Assembly: GCF_020639365.1 (NCBI RefSeq)
Contig: NZ_JAINUL010000001.1
Location: 3,390,449-3,454,448 of the forward strand
Source of the DNA: Streptomyces flavotricini
GTDB taxonomy: Bacteria > Actinomycetota > Actinomycetes > Streptomycetales > Streptomycetaceae
Length of the DNA stretch: 64,000 nt
Direction of reading: 5' to 3'
Positions within the stretch are counted from its first letter, which is position 1. Each line of letters opens with the position of its first letter. The translations under genes and the position numbers were made by a program. Shown here one piece after another: positions 48,723 to 55,898 of this stretch. The notes under the pieces were generated by a model. It worked only from the letters and a program-made list of their open reading frames with translations. It ran no database searches and was not told the origin of the DNA.

Positions 48723-50072
48723 ATGACCGAGACCCCCGCGCTCCCCGCCCTCTGGCCCGCTCCGCTCGCCGACGGCACCGTCCACGCCACCGTGACCGTG
48801 CCCGGGTCGAAGTCGGTCACCAACCGCGCCCTCGTCCTCGCCGCGCTCGCCGCCGAGCCGGGCTGGGTGCGCCGCCCGCTGCGCTCGCGCGACTCCCAGC
48901 TGATGTCGGACGCCCTGCGCGCACTCGGCGTCGGCATCGAGGAGACCGCCTCCTCCAGCTCCGGCGACGGCTCCGGCGGCGAAGCCTGGCGGGTCATCCC
49001 GGCCGCCCTGCACGGCCCGGCCACCATCGACGTCGGCAACGCGGGCACGGTCATGCGCTTCCTGCCGCCCGTCGCCACCCTGGCCGCCGGCGACATCCGC
49101 TTCGACGGCGACCCGCGCTCCTACGAGCGCCCGCTCGGCCAGGTCATCAGCGCCCTGCGCACCCTCGGCGCCCGGATCGACGACGACGGCCGGGGCGCGC
49201 TGCCGCTGACCGTCCAGGGCGGCGGGGCGCTGGAGGGAGGCGTCGTAGAGATCGACGCCTCCAACTCCTCGCAGTTCGTCTCGGCGCTGCTGCTGTCGGG
49301 CCCGCGCTTCAACCAGGGCGTCGAGGTCCGGCACACCGGCACCACCCTGCCGTCGATGCCGCACATCCGGATGACGGTGGAGATGCTGCGCGCGGCGGGC
49401 GCCCAGGTCGACACCCCCGAGGCGGGCGGCGAGCCGAACGTGTGGCGGGTCGCGCCGAGCGCGCTGCTGGGCCGTGACGTGGTCGTGGAGCCGGACCTGT
49501 CGAACGCGCAGCCGTTCCTGGCGGCCGCGCTGATCACGGGCGGTACGGTCACCATCCCCGACTGGCCGCGCCGCACCACGCAGCCCGGCGACGAGCTGCG
49601 CCGCATCTTCACGGAGATGGGCGGCTCCTGCGAGCTGACCGACGCGGGCCTGGTCTTCACGGGCAGCGGCAAGATCCACGGCATCGACGTGGACCTGGGC
49701 GAGGTCGGTGAGCTCACCCCGGGCATCGCGGCCGTCGCGGCGCTGGCCGACTCCCCCTCCACGCTGCGCGGGGTGGCGCACCTGCGGCTGCACGAGACGG
49801 ACCGGCTGGCGGCGCTGACCGCGGAGATCAACGGGCTCGGCGGCGAGGTCACCGAGACCGCCGACGGCCTGCACATCCGCCCGCGTCCGCTGCACGGCGG
49901 CGTGTTCCACACGTACGACGACCACCGGATGGCCACCGCGGGCGCGGTGATCGGCCTGGCCGTGCAGGGCGTGGAGATCGAGAACGTGGCGACGACCGCG
50001 AAGACCCTGCCGGACTTCCCGAAGATGTGGGCCGACATGCTCGGCCAAACGGCGCGGGTAGCGGGAGCGTAG
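48723..50072 (+). CDS. aroA: 3-phosphoshikimate 1-carboxyvinyltransferase (EPSP synthase)
   Basis: Sixth step of the shikimate pathway, joining shikimate-3-phosphate and phosphoenolpyruvate. 449 residues: VPGSKSVTNRALVLAAL (substrate Lys and Ser), GNAGTVMRFL (PEP-binding loop), and FHTYDDHRMATAGAV near the C-terminus with catalytic residues. A low-complexity Ser/Gly insert (about 77-90) is unusual but common in actinobacteria. rsgA begins 9 bp after it. Confidence 0.95.
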   Translation: MTETPALPALWPAPLADGTVHATVTVPGSKSVTNRALVLAALAAEPGWVRRPLRSRDSQLMSDALRALGVGIEETASSSSGDGSGGEAWRVIPAALHGPATIDVGNAGTVMRFLPPVATLAAGDIRFDGDPRSYERPLGQVISALRTLGARIDDDGRGALPLTVQGGGALEGGVVEIDASNSSQFVSALLLSGPRFNQGVEVRHTGTTLPSMPHIRMTVEMLRAAGAQVDTPEAGGEPNVWRVAPSALLGRDVVVEPDLSNAQPFLAAALITGGTVTIPDWPRRTTQPGDELRRIFTEMGGSCELTDAGLVFTGSGKIHGIDVDLGEVGELTPGIAAVAALADSPSTLRGVAHLRLHETDRLAALTAEINGLGGEVTETADGLHIRPRPLHGGVFHTYDDHRMATAGAVIGLAVQGVEIENVATTAKTLPDFPKMWADMLGQTARVAGA

Positions 50073-50081
50073 GGCCCCGTC

Positions 50082-51092
50082 ATGCGCAGGTACGGCAAGA
50101 ACACCGACGAGGACGACATCCGCCAGCGGCCCAACCCCAAGGGCAACCGGCCCCGGACCACCATCCGGCCCAAACACGAGGACGCGGCCGAGGGCTTCGT
50201 CCTGACCGTCGACCGCGGCCGGCTGACCTGCCTGGTCGACGGCCGCACCATCCACGCGATGAAAGCCCGCGAGCTGGGCCGCAAGGCGGCGGTGGTCGGT
50301 GACCGCGTCTGGATCGTCGGCGATCTGACCGGCAAGAAGGACACCCTCGCGCGGATCGTGCGGATCGAGGAGCGCAAGTCCGTCCTGCGGCGCACCGCGG
50401 ACGACGACGACCCGTACGAGCGGGTGGTCGTCGCCAACGCGGACCAGCTGGCGATCGTCACGGCGCTGGCCGACCCGGAGCCGCGGCCCCGGATGATCGA
50501 CCGCTGTCTGGTGGCCGCGTACGACGCCGGGCTGGAGCCGCTGCTGGTGCTCACGAAGTCGGACCTGACCTCCGCGGACAAGATCCTGGAGATCTACTCC
50601 ACCTTCGGCCTGAACTACGTGGTGACCAACCGCGAGGAGCTGGCGACGGGCGACGCCGCCGACCGGGTGCGCGAGCGCCTGAACGGGCGGATCACCGCCT
50701 TCGTCGGCCACTCGGGCGTCGGCAAGACCACGCTGGTGAACTCGCTGGTCGCCGAGGGCCGTCAGCGCGCCACCGGGCACGTCAACGCGGTGACCGGCCG
50801 CGGCCGGCACACCACCACCTCGGCGCTCGCGCTGCCGCTGCCGGGCGGCGACGGCTGGGTCATCGACACCCCGGGCGTGCGCTCCTTCGGCCTGCACCAC
50901 GTGGACCCGTCCCGGGTGATCCTGGCCTTCCCCGACCTCGTTCCCGGTACGGAGGACTGTCCGCGGGCCTGCAGCCACGACGAGCAGGACTGCGCGCTGG
51001 ACAAGTGGGTGGAGGACGGCCACGCCGATCCGGCCCGGCTGTACTCGCTGCGGCGGCTGCTGGAGACCCGCGAGCGCCGCGAAGGAGACTGA
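50082..51092 (+). CDS. rsgA: RsgA, circularly permuted GTPase for 30S ribosome maturation
   Basis: 336 residues: OB-fold (about 35-100), permuted GTPase domain with G4 (LTKSDL) before G1 (GHSGVGKTTL) and G3 (DTPGVRSFG), and a C-terminal zinc knuckle (EDCPRACSHDEQDC). Releases maturation factors from the small subunit upon GTP hydrolysis. It lies directly downstream of aroA, likely on one transcript. Confidence 0.94.
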   Translation: MRRYGKNTDEDDIRQRPNPKGNRPRTTIRPKHEDAAEGFVLTVDRGRLTCLVDGRTIHAMKARELGRKAAVVGDRVWIVGDLTGKKDTLARIVRIEERKSVLRRTADDDDPYERVVVANADQLAIVTALADPEPRPRMIDRCLVAAYDAGLEPLLVLTKSDLTSADKILEIYSTFGLNYVVTNREELATGDAADRVRERLNGRITAFVGHSGVGKTTLVNSLVAEGRQRATGHVNAVTGRGRHTTTSALALPLPGGDGWVIDTPGVRSFGLHHVDPSRVILAFPDLVPGTEDCPRACSHDEQDCALDKWVEDGHADPARLYSLRRLLETRERREGD

Positions 51093-51146
51093 TCGTCCGG
51101 CGGGGTTTGCCACGCGCCGGGCCTGGTAAATGCATAATCGCACCAC

Positions 51147-51161
51147 GTGACACGACGTCAC
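51147..51161. promoter_or_regulatory. GTGAC-N5-GTCAC dyad ahead of the SMR gene
   Basis: Perfect inverted repeat GTGAC-ACGAC-GTCAC, 21 bp upstream of the SMR start codon and partly within the likely promoter. It is a plausible operator, perhaps for the TetR protein encoded just beyond the gene. Confidence 0.45.
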
Positions 51162-51182
51162 CTGACGCGGGAGGCATTCGCC

Positions 51183-51506
51183 ATGGCCTGGCTGCTGGTG
51201 GTCGTCGCCGGAATCCTGGAGACCGGCTTCGCGGTCTGCCTCAAGCTGTCGCACGGGTTCACCCGGCTGTGGCCGACCATCGCCTTCGCCGCCTTCGCCC
51301 TGGGCAGCTTCGGACTGCTGACCCTGGCGCTGAAGAAGCTGGACGTGGGCCCGGCCTACGCGGTGTGGACGGGCATCGGGGCCGCCGGAACGGCCATCTA
51401 CGGCATGGTCTTCCTCGGCGACCTCGTCTCGACGCTCAAACTCGTCTCGATCTCGCTGGTCATCCTGGGCGTGATCGGCCTGCAGCTGTCCGGTTCGGCT
51501 CACTGA
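51183..51506 (+). CDS. Small multidrug resistance (SMR) transporter, SugE/Gdx-like
   Basis: 107 residues with four transmembrane helices. Glu13 (GILETGFAV) is the essential proton/substrate-coupling residue, and YAVWTGIGA in helix 3 is the SMR signature. The LKLSHGFTR loop resembles the SugE/Gdx branch, so guanidinium or quaternary ammonium export is possible. GGGAGG precedes ATG 51183; an upstream in-frame start would add 12 hydrophilic residues. The last 47 bp overlap the TetR gene on the opposite strand. Confidence 0.88.
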   Translation: MAWLLVVVAGILETGFAVCLKLSHGFTRLWPTIAFAAFALGSFGLLTLALKKLDVGPAYAVWTGIGAAGTAIYGMVFLGDLVSTLKLVSISLVILGVIGLQLSGSAH

Positions 51507-52044
51507 GCAGGCGCAGCAGCCGCATCAGTTCCCCCAGCCCCGGCTCCTCGCCCGGCGCGATCACGTACGAGAGGGCGAGGCGTACGGCGAGCTCGCAGTG
51601 CTGCGCCCCCTCCTCCGGGCCGAGCGTGGCCGAGGCCCGGTCGCGGACGGCCCGGGCGAGCTCCCCGGGCCCGGGGGCCGGAACTCCCGGCCGCACTCCC
51701 TGCCCGGGCGGCATCGGCAGGTTCCCGTCCCAGCACCCGGTCAGCAGCGCCCGTACGAGGGGACGCGCGCGGGCCGCCCGTACGGTCCACTCGGCGACCG
51801 AGGCGAGCCGCTCGGCGGCGGCGGCCGGGGAGCGCAGGACCCGGTCCACCCCTTCGAGGTACCAGTCGGCCTCGCGGCGCACGAGGGCCCTGCCCAGCCC
51901 GGCCTTGCCGCCGAACTCGTTGTAGAGGGTCTGCCGGGACACCCCGGCGGTGGCGGCCACGTCGACCATCCGCACGGACGGCCAGGGGCGCGCCAAGAGC
52001 GCCGCTCCCGCCGCTTCCAGCAAGGACTCCCGGGCTGCCGGCAT
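51460..52044 (-). CDS. TetR family regulator overlapping the SMR gene end
   Basis: 194 residues: HTH at about 4-48 (VRMVDVAATAGVSRQTLYNEFG) and a helical ligand domain. The gene is convergent with the SMR gene and their last 47 bp overlap. ATG 52044 is chosen; the open frame further upstream is the shadow of hisN. It is divergent from hisN with a dyad between them, so it may regulate itself, hisN or the transporter. Confidence 0.85.
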   Translation of the reverse strand: MPAARESLLEAAGAALLARPWPSVRMVDVAATAGVSRQTLYNEFGGKAGLGRALVRREADWYLEGVDRVLRSPAAAAERLASVAEWTVRAARARPLVRALLTGCWDGNLPMPPGQGVRPGVPAPGPGELARAVRDRASATLGPEEGAQHCELAVRLALSYVIAPGEEPGLGELMRLLRLLSEPNRTAAGRSRPG

Positions 52045-52113
52045 GCGCGCCTCCCCGCTCGACTTCCCCCGCTCCGATTCCCCGCTCGGCTCCCCCGCCA
52101 GAGTTGACGGACC

Positions 52114-52128
52114 GACAGATCCTGTCAA
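52114..52128 (-). promoter_or_regulatory. Dyad and -35 element upstream of the TetR gene
   Basis: GACAG-ATC-CTGTC is a perfect dyad (52114-52126) and, read on the minus strand, overlaps a consensus -35 TTGACA (52123-52128). A repressor on the dyad would block the TetR gene promoter, consistent with autoregulation. Confidence 0.5.
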
Positions 52129-52194
52129 GGGCGCCGGAGGGTCGCACCGTGGACGCCGTTCGCCGCCCGTGGGCAGTCCCGATACTGTTCGAGC

Positions 52195-53001
52195 ATGCCC
52201 GAGTATGACGATGACCTCCGCCTCGCCCTTGAGCTCGCCGACGCGGCGGACGCCGCCACGATGCAGCGGTTCCGCGCCCTCGACCTGAAGGTCGAGACGA
52301 AGCCGGACATGACCCCGGTGAGCGAGGCGGACAAGGCCGCGGAGGAGATCGTCCGCGCCGGGATCGAGGCCGCGCGGCCGGACGACGCGATCCTGGGCGA
52401 GGAGTACGGGCTCAAGGGCAGCGGCCCGCGCCGCTGGGTCGTGGACCCGATCGACGGCACGAAGAACTACGTGCGGGGCGTCCCCGTCTGGGCGACGCTG
52501 ATCTCGCTGATGGAGGAGGGCCCCGACGGGGTCTTCCGGCCCGTGGTCGGCGTGGTCTCGGCGCCGGCGCTGGGCCGCCGCTGGTGGGCGGCGCAGGGCA
52601 GGGGCGCGTACGCCGGCGGTGCGCTGGGCGGTGCGCCCGTACCGCTCGGCGTCTCGAAGGTCGGCGCCCTCGGTGACGCCTCGTTCGCCTACTCCTCGCT
52701 GGGCGGCTGGGAGGAACAGGGCCGGCTCGCCGGGTTCCTGGAGCTGACCCGGCAGTGCTGGCGCACCCGCGGCTACGGCGATTTCTGGCCGTACATGATG
52801 GTCGCCGAGGGCTCGCTGGACCTGTGCGCCGAGCCGGAGCTGAACCTGTGGGACATGGCGGCCATCGCGGTCGTGGTCCAGGAGGCGGGTGGCCGGTTCA
52901 CCGACCTGGACGGCGTGGAGGGCGTACACGGCGGGAACGCGGCCGCCTCGAACGGGCTGTTGCACGAGGAGATGCTGGGGCATCTGCGCCCGCGCGCCTG
53001 A
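52195..53001 (+). CDS. hisN: Histidinol-phosphatase, inositol monophosphatase family
   Basis: 268 residues with the metal-dependent monophosphatase motifs: LGEEYG (Glu), DPIDGTKNYVRG (two Asp) and LNLWDMAAI (Asp). In Streptomyces and other actinobacteria the HisN-type enzyme of this family performs the histidinol-phosphate step of histidine synthesis; this neighbourhood matches the S. coelicolor hisN locus. Not next to other his genes, as usual there. Confidence 0.9.
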   Translation: MPEYDDDLRLALELADAADAATMQRFRALDLKVETKPDMTPVSEADKAAEEIVRAGIEAARPDDAILGEEYGLKGSGPRRWVVDPIDGTKNYVRGVPVWATLISLMEEGPDGVFRPVVGVVSAPALGRRWWAAQGRGAYAGGALGGAPVPLGVSKVGALGDASFAYSSLGGWEEQGRLAGFLELTRQCWRTRGYGDFWPYMMVAEGSLDLCAEPELNLWDMAAIAVVVQEAGGRFTDLDGVEGVHGGNAAASNGLLHEEMLGHLRPRA

Positions 53002-53156
53002 GCCGCGCGAGCCGTCGGGGTCCTGCATCCGGACGACCGGGTGCGCCCTCTTGTTGACCCTCCGTGCCCATGGGAATCTGAGACTCCTCCGCTTGTGCGC
53101 TTGTGAAGACCTTCTCTAAGTGCGCGGAGGACTCTCCCCAGGAGGTGGCTCCCTTC

Positions 53157-53552
53157 ATGCTCGTCCGCGACGCCATGAGCACCGTGATCCTCACCCTCGG
53201 ACCCGCCCACACCCTCAGGCAGGCGGCCTGTCTGATGTCCGGCCGTCGGGTCGGCGCGGCAGTCGTCCTCGATCCCGACCACAGCGGCATCGGCATCCTG
53301 ACCGAGCGCGACATCCTCAACTCCATCGGCGCGGGCCACGATCCCGACCGGGAGAACGTGGGCGCGCACACCACCAACAACGTGGTGTTCTGCACCCCGC
53401 AGGCCACCGTCCAGGAGGCCGCCGAGGCGATGGTCCGCGGCGGCTTCCGCCATCTGATCGTGCTGGAGCACGGCGGCCCCGTCGGCATCGTGTCCGTGCG
53501 CGACGTGATCCGCTGCTGGGTACCGGCCCGGCGCAGCACCGTACCGGCGTAA
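53157..53552 (+). CDS. Two-CBS-domain protein
   Basis: 131 residues made almost only of two CBS domains (about 2-60 and 70-125): VRDAMSTV, GIGILTERDIL, then ATVQEAAEAMV and GIVSVRDVIR. Such stand-alone pairs bind AMP/ATP or similar nucleotides and sense energy state. AGGAGG lies 10 bases before ATG 53157. Followed by a strong terminator. Confidence 0.88.
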   Translation: MLVRDAMSTVILTLGPAHTLRQAACLMSGRRVGAAVVLDPDHSGIGILTERDILNSIGAGHDPDRENVGAHTTNNVVFCTPQATVQEAAEAMVRGGFRHLIVLEHGGPVGIVSVRDVIRCWVPARRSTVPA

Positions 53553-53557
53553 AGCCG

Positions 53558-53588
53558 GAGGGCCGGACCCCGTCGGGGTCCGGCCCTT
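53558..53588. terminator. Bidirectional terminator between CBS and catalase genes
   Basis: Perfect 12-bp arms (53560-53571 and 53575-53586) with a GTC loop, extended by an A-T pair, located between two convergent genes. Confidence 0.85.
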
Positions 53589-53611
53589 CAACTCTCGGCG
53601 AGCGGGTCCCG

Positions 53612-55090
53612 TCAGCCGCGAAGGGCCTGGACCGCGGCCTCGAGCCGCTTGCCGAAGTCGGCGTCCGCCTGGCGGAAGTTGTTGATCGCACGCTCGGCGA
53701 TGTCGTCACGGGAGACCTTGGCGATGAAGCCGGACAGGTTCTCGATCAGACGGGCCTGCTCGTCCTCGGACATCAGGCGGTAGAGGTCGCCCGCCTGGAC
53801 GAAGTCGTCGTCCTCGGAGTGGACCGGGGCGGCGTGGTTGCCCGTGCCGCCGGTGACCGGGACGGGCTGCCACAGCGGGCGGTCGGTCTGGGCCGGGCCG
53901 CCGAAGCTGTTCGGCTCGTAGTTCTTCGCGCCCTTGTGGCGGCCGTCGTACAGGAAGCCGTCACGCGAGTTGGTGCGCGCCTCGGTGGCGTGCGGGCGGT
54001 TCACCGGCAGGTGGTCGGCGTTGATGCCGACGCGGTAGCGGTGGGCGTCGCCGTACGCGAAGAGGCGGCCCTGGAGCATCTTGTCGGGGGAAGGACCGAT
54101 GCCGGGGACGAAGTGCGCCGGGGAGAAGATCGACTGCTCGACCTCGGCGAAGACGTTCTCCGGGTTGCGGTTGAGCTCCAGCTTGCCGATCTCGATCGGC
54201 GGGTAGTCCTCGTGCGGCCACACCTTGGTGAGGTCGAACGGGTTGAAGCGGTACTCCGCCGCGTCGGCCGCCGGCATGATCTGGACCTGAACGGTCCAGG
54301 TCGGGAACTCGCCGCGCTCGATGGACTCGCGCAGGTCGCGCTGGTGCGAGTCGGGGTCCTCGCCGGCGAGGGCGTTGGCCTCGGCCTGGGTGAGGTTCTT
54401 GATGCCCTGGTCGGTCTTGAAGTGGTACTTGACCCAGAAGACCTCGCCGGCCTCGTTGTTCCACTGGAACGTGTGCGAGCCGTAGCCGTTCATGTGGCGG
54501 TAGGACGCCGGTATGCCGCGGTCGCCGAAGAGCCAGGTCACCTGGTGGGTGGACTCGGGCGACAGACCCCAGAAGTCCCAGACGTTGTCCGCCTCCTGCG
54601 AGCCGCTGTACGGGTCGCGCTTCTGGGTGTGGATGAAGTCCGGGAACTTGATGGCGTCCTTGATGAAGAACACCGGGGTGTTGTTGCCGACGAGGTCGTA
54701 GTTGCCCTCTTCGGTGTAGAACTTCAGGGCCCAGCCGCGGGGGTCGCGCACCGCGTCGGCCGCGCCGAGGTTGCCCGCGACGGTGGAGAAGCGCAGGAAC
54801 GTCTCGGTCTCCTTGCCGACCTCGGACAGGAACTTCGCCCGGGTCCACTGCGAGACGTCACGGGTGAGCGTGAAGGTGCCGTACGCGCCGGCGCCGCGGG
54901 CGTGCACCACGCGCTCCGGGATGCGCTCGCGGTTGAAGTGGGCCAGCTTCTCGAGGAGCAGCTGGTCCTGGACCAGGACGGGGCCACCGACGCCGGCCGT
55001 CTCGCTGTTCTGGTTGTCGGCGACCGGAGCCCCGGCCTCCGTGGTGAGCGGTCCCTGCGTCACGTGCGCCTCCTGCGTCATTCCTGCCAT
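53612..55090 (-). CDS. katA: Monofunctional haem catalase
   Basis: Disproportionates hydrogen peroxide. 492 residues, small-subunit clade. Distal His in RVVHARGAGAYG, Asn in GNNTPVFFIKD and the proximal haem-ligand Tyr in GRLFAYGDAHRYR are all present. The C-terminal helical domain is normal. Divergent from catR with 120 bp between starts; the promoter at 55118-55145 contains the CatR dyad, so peroxide induction is expected. The main vegetative catalase of S. coelicolor is CatR-controlled. Confidence 0.95.
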   Translation of the reverse strand: MAGMTQEAHVTQGPLTTEAGAPVADNQNSETAGVGGPVLVQDQLLLEKLAHFNRERIPERVVHARGAGAYGTFTLTRDVSQWTRAKFLSEVGKETETFLRFSTVAGNLGAADAVRDPRGWALKFYTEEGNYDLVGNNTPVFFIKDAIKFPDFIHTQKRDPYSGSQEADNVWDFWGLSPESTHQVTWLFGDRGIPASYRHMNGYGSHTFQWNNEAGEVFWVKYHFKTDQGIKNLTQAEANALAGEDPDSHQRDLRESIERGEFPTWTVQVQIMPAADAAEYRFNPFDLTKVWPHEDYPPIEIGKLELNRNPENVFAEVEQSIFSPAHFVPGIGPSPDKMLQGRLFAYGDAHRYRVGINADHLPVNRPHATEARTNSRDGFLYDGRHKGAKNYEPNSFGGPAQTDRPLWQPVPVTGGTGNHAAPVHSEDDDFVQAGDLYRLMSEDEQARLIENLSGFIAKVSRDDIAERAINNFRQADADFGKRLEAAVQALRG

Positions 55091-55117
55091 GTGCCTGTCC
55101 TTGGCCCTGTCGATTCG

Positions 55118-55145
55118 ATCCTACAATGGACTTTGTCTAGGTCAA
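55118..55145 (-). promoter_or_regulatory. Catalase promoter with CatR/Per-box dyad
   Basis: On the minus strand TTGACC (55140-55145) and TAGGAT (55118-55123) stand 16 bases apart. The spacer holds the dyad ACAATG-GACTTTGT (55123-55136; ACAA-x-G-x2-C-x-TTGT, 10 of 14 positions symmetric), as expected for a Fur/PerR-type site. On the plus strand TACAAT (55122-55127) is a possible -10 for catR, so one site could control both. Confidence 0.65.
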
Positions 55146-55210
55146 GTAAGGTTCCAAGTCCGCACAGGTTCGGGAGTTACACCGAATCCCTCGCTGTTAG
55201 GCTGGTGTCC

Positions 55211-55627
55211 ATGAGTGACCTGCTGGAACGACTTCGCGGACGCGGATGGCGCATGACCGCACAGCGGCGCGTCGTGGCCGAGGTGCTCGACGGTGACCAC
55301 GTTCACCTGACGGCCGACGAGGTGCACGCACGCGCGGTGGACAAGCTGCCGGAGATCTCGCGCGCCACCGTCTACAACACGCTGGGCGAGCTGGTGTCCC
55401 TCGGCGAGGTCCTGGAGGTCTCCACGGACCGCCGGGCCAAGCGCTACGACCCGAACGCCCACAAGCCCCACCAGCACCTGGTGTGCGCGCAGTGCGGCGC
55501 GATCCGCGACGTGCATCCGGCGGGCAACCCGATGGCCGACCTGCCGGACGCGGAGCGCTTCGGGTTCGTGGTGTCGGCGGTCGAGGTGACGTACCGCGGC
55601 TTGTGCCCGGCCTGCGCCGGGGCGTGA
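55211..55627 (+). CDS. catR: CatR, Fur-family peroxide-sensing repressor
   Basis: 138 residues. Winged HTH (RGWRMTAQRRVVAEVL, ISRATVYNTLGELV), regulatory metal site HKPHQH and structural zinc Cys pairs CAQC and CPAC. In S. coelicolor CatR represses catalase and itself, and peroxide inactivates it by oxidation. Located divergently from the catalase gene. Confidence 0.93.
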   Translation: MSDLLERLRGRGWRMTAQRRVVAEVLDGDHVHLTADEVHARAVDKLPEISRATVYNTLGELVSLGEVLEVSTDRRAKRYDPNAHKPHQHLVCAQCGAIRDVHPAGNPMADLPDAERFGFVVSAVEVTYRGLCPACAGA

Positions 55628-55635
55628 CGACGGAC

Positions 55636-55674
55636 GACGAAGGGCCCGGGAGCGATGCTCCCGGGCCCTTCGTC
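55636..55674 (+). terminator. Terminator after catR
   Basis: Perfect 18-bp arms (55636-55653 and 55657-55674) with a GAT loop, 8 bp past the catR stop. Confidence 0.9.
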
Positions 55675-55696
55675 CACGCCGTTCACGACCCGAAAC

Positions 55697-55735
55697 GACT
55701 GAAGGCCCGGATCCAGAGGATCCGGGCCTTCAGTC
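55697..55735 (-). terminator. Terminator of the first initiator tRNA gene
   Basis: Perfect 18-bp arms (55697-55714 and 55718-55735) with an AGA loop, directly 3' of the minus-strand tRNA. A shortened copy of the same hairpin follows the second tRNA. Confidence 0.85.
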
Positions 55736-55740
55736 TTCAG

Positions 55741-55814
55741 TAGCGGGGACAGGATTTGAACCTGCGACCTCTGGGTTATGAGCCCAGCGAGCTACCGAGC
55801 TGCTCCACCCCGCG
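55741..55814 (-). tRNA. Initiator tRNA-fMet (CAT), copy 1
   Basis: 74 nt on the minus strand, anticodon CAT in loop CTCATAA. Initiator features: C1 opposite U72 is not a Watson-Crick pair, and the anticodon stem ends in three G-C pairs (GGG before, CCC after the loop). T-loop TTCAAAT is standard and A73 is the discriminator. The 3' CCA is not encoded. An identical copy lies at 57978-58051. Confidence 0.95.
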
Positions 55815-55858
55815 TCGGTAAACACGACTTTACGTGAGGCCACCCCACAGATGCAAAT

Positions 55859-55898
55859 CGCTTAACGTTCCGGCTCGGCGGAGCCCGAACGTTAAGCG
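55859..55898 (-). terminator. Hairpin overlapping the stop of the Sel1-repeat gene
   Basis: Twelve-base perfect arms (55859-55870 and 55887-55898), extended after one mismatch by a further GGCTC/GAGCC stem. The right arm contains the gene's TAA stop codon. Confidence 0.7.

Noticed and set aside
51093..51182. Guanidine (ykkC) riboswitch ahead of the SMR gene
   Set aside because: Only a short dyad is present; none of the ykkC conserved motifs are seen in the 90-bp gap.
47982..51503. 1173-codon minus-strand frame opposite aroA and rsgA
   Set aside because: Shadow of conserved genes, no recognisable sequence.
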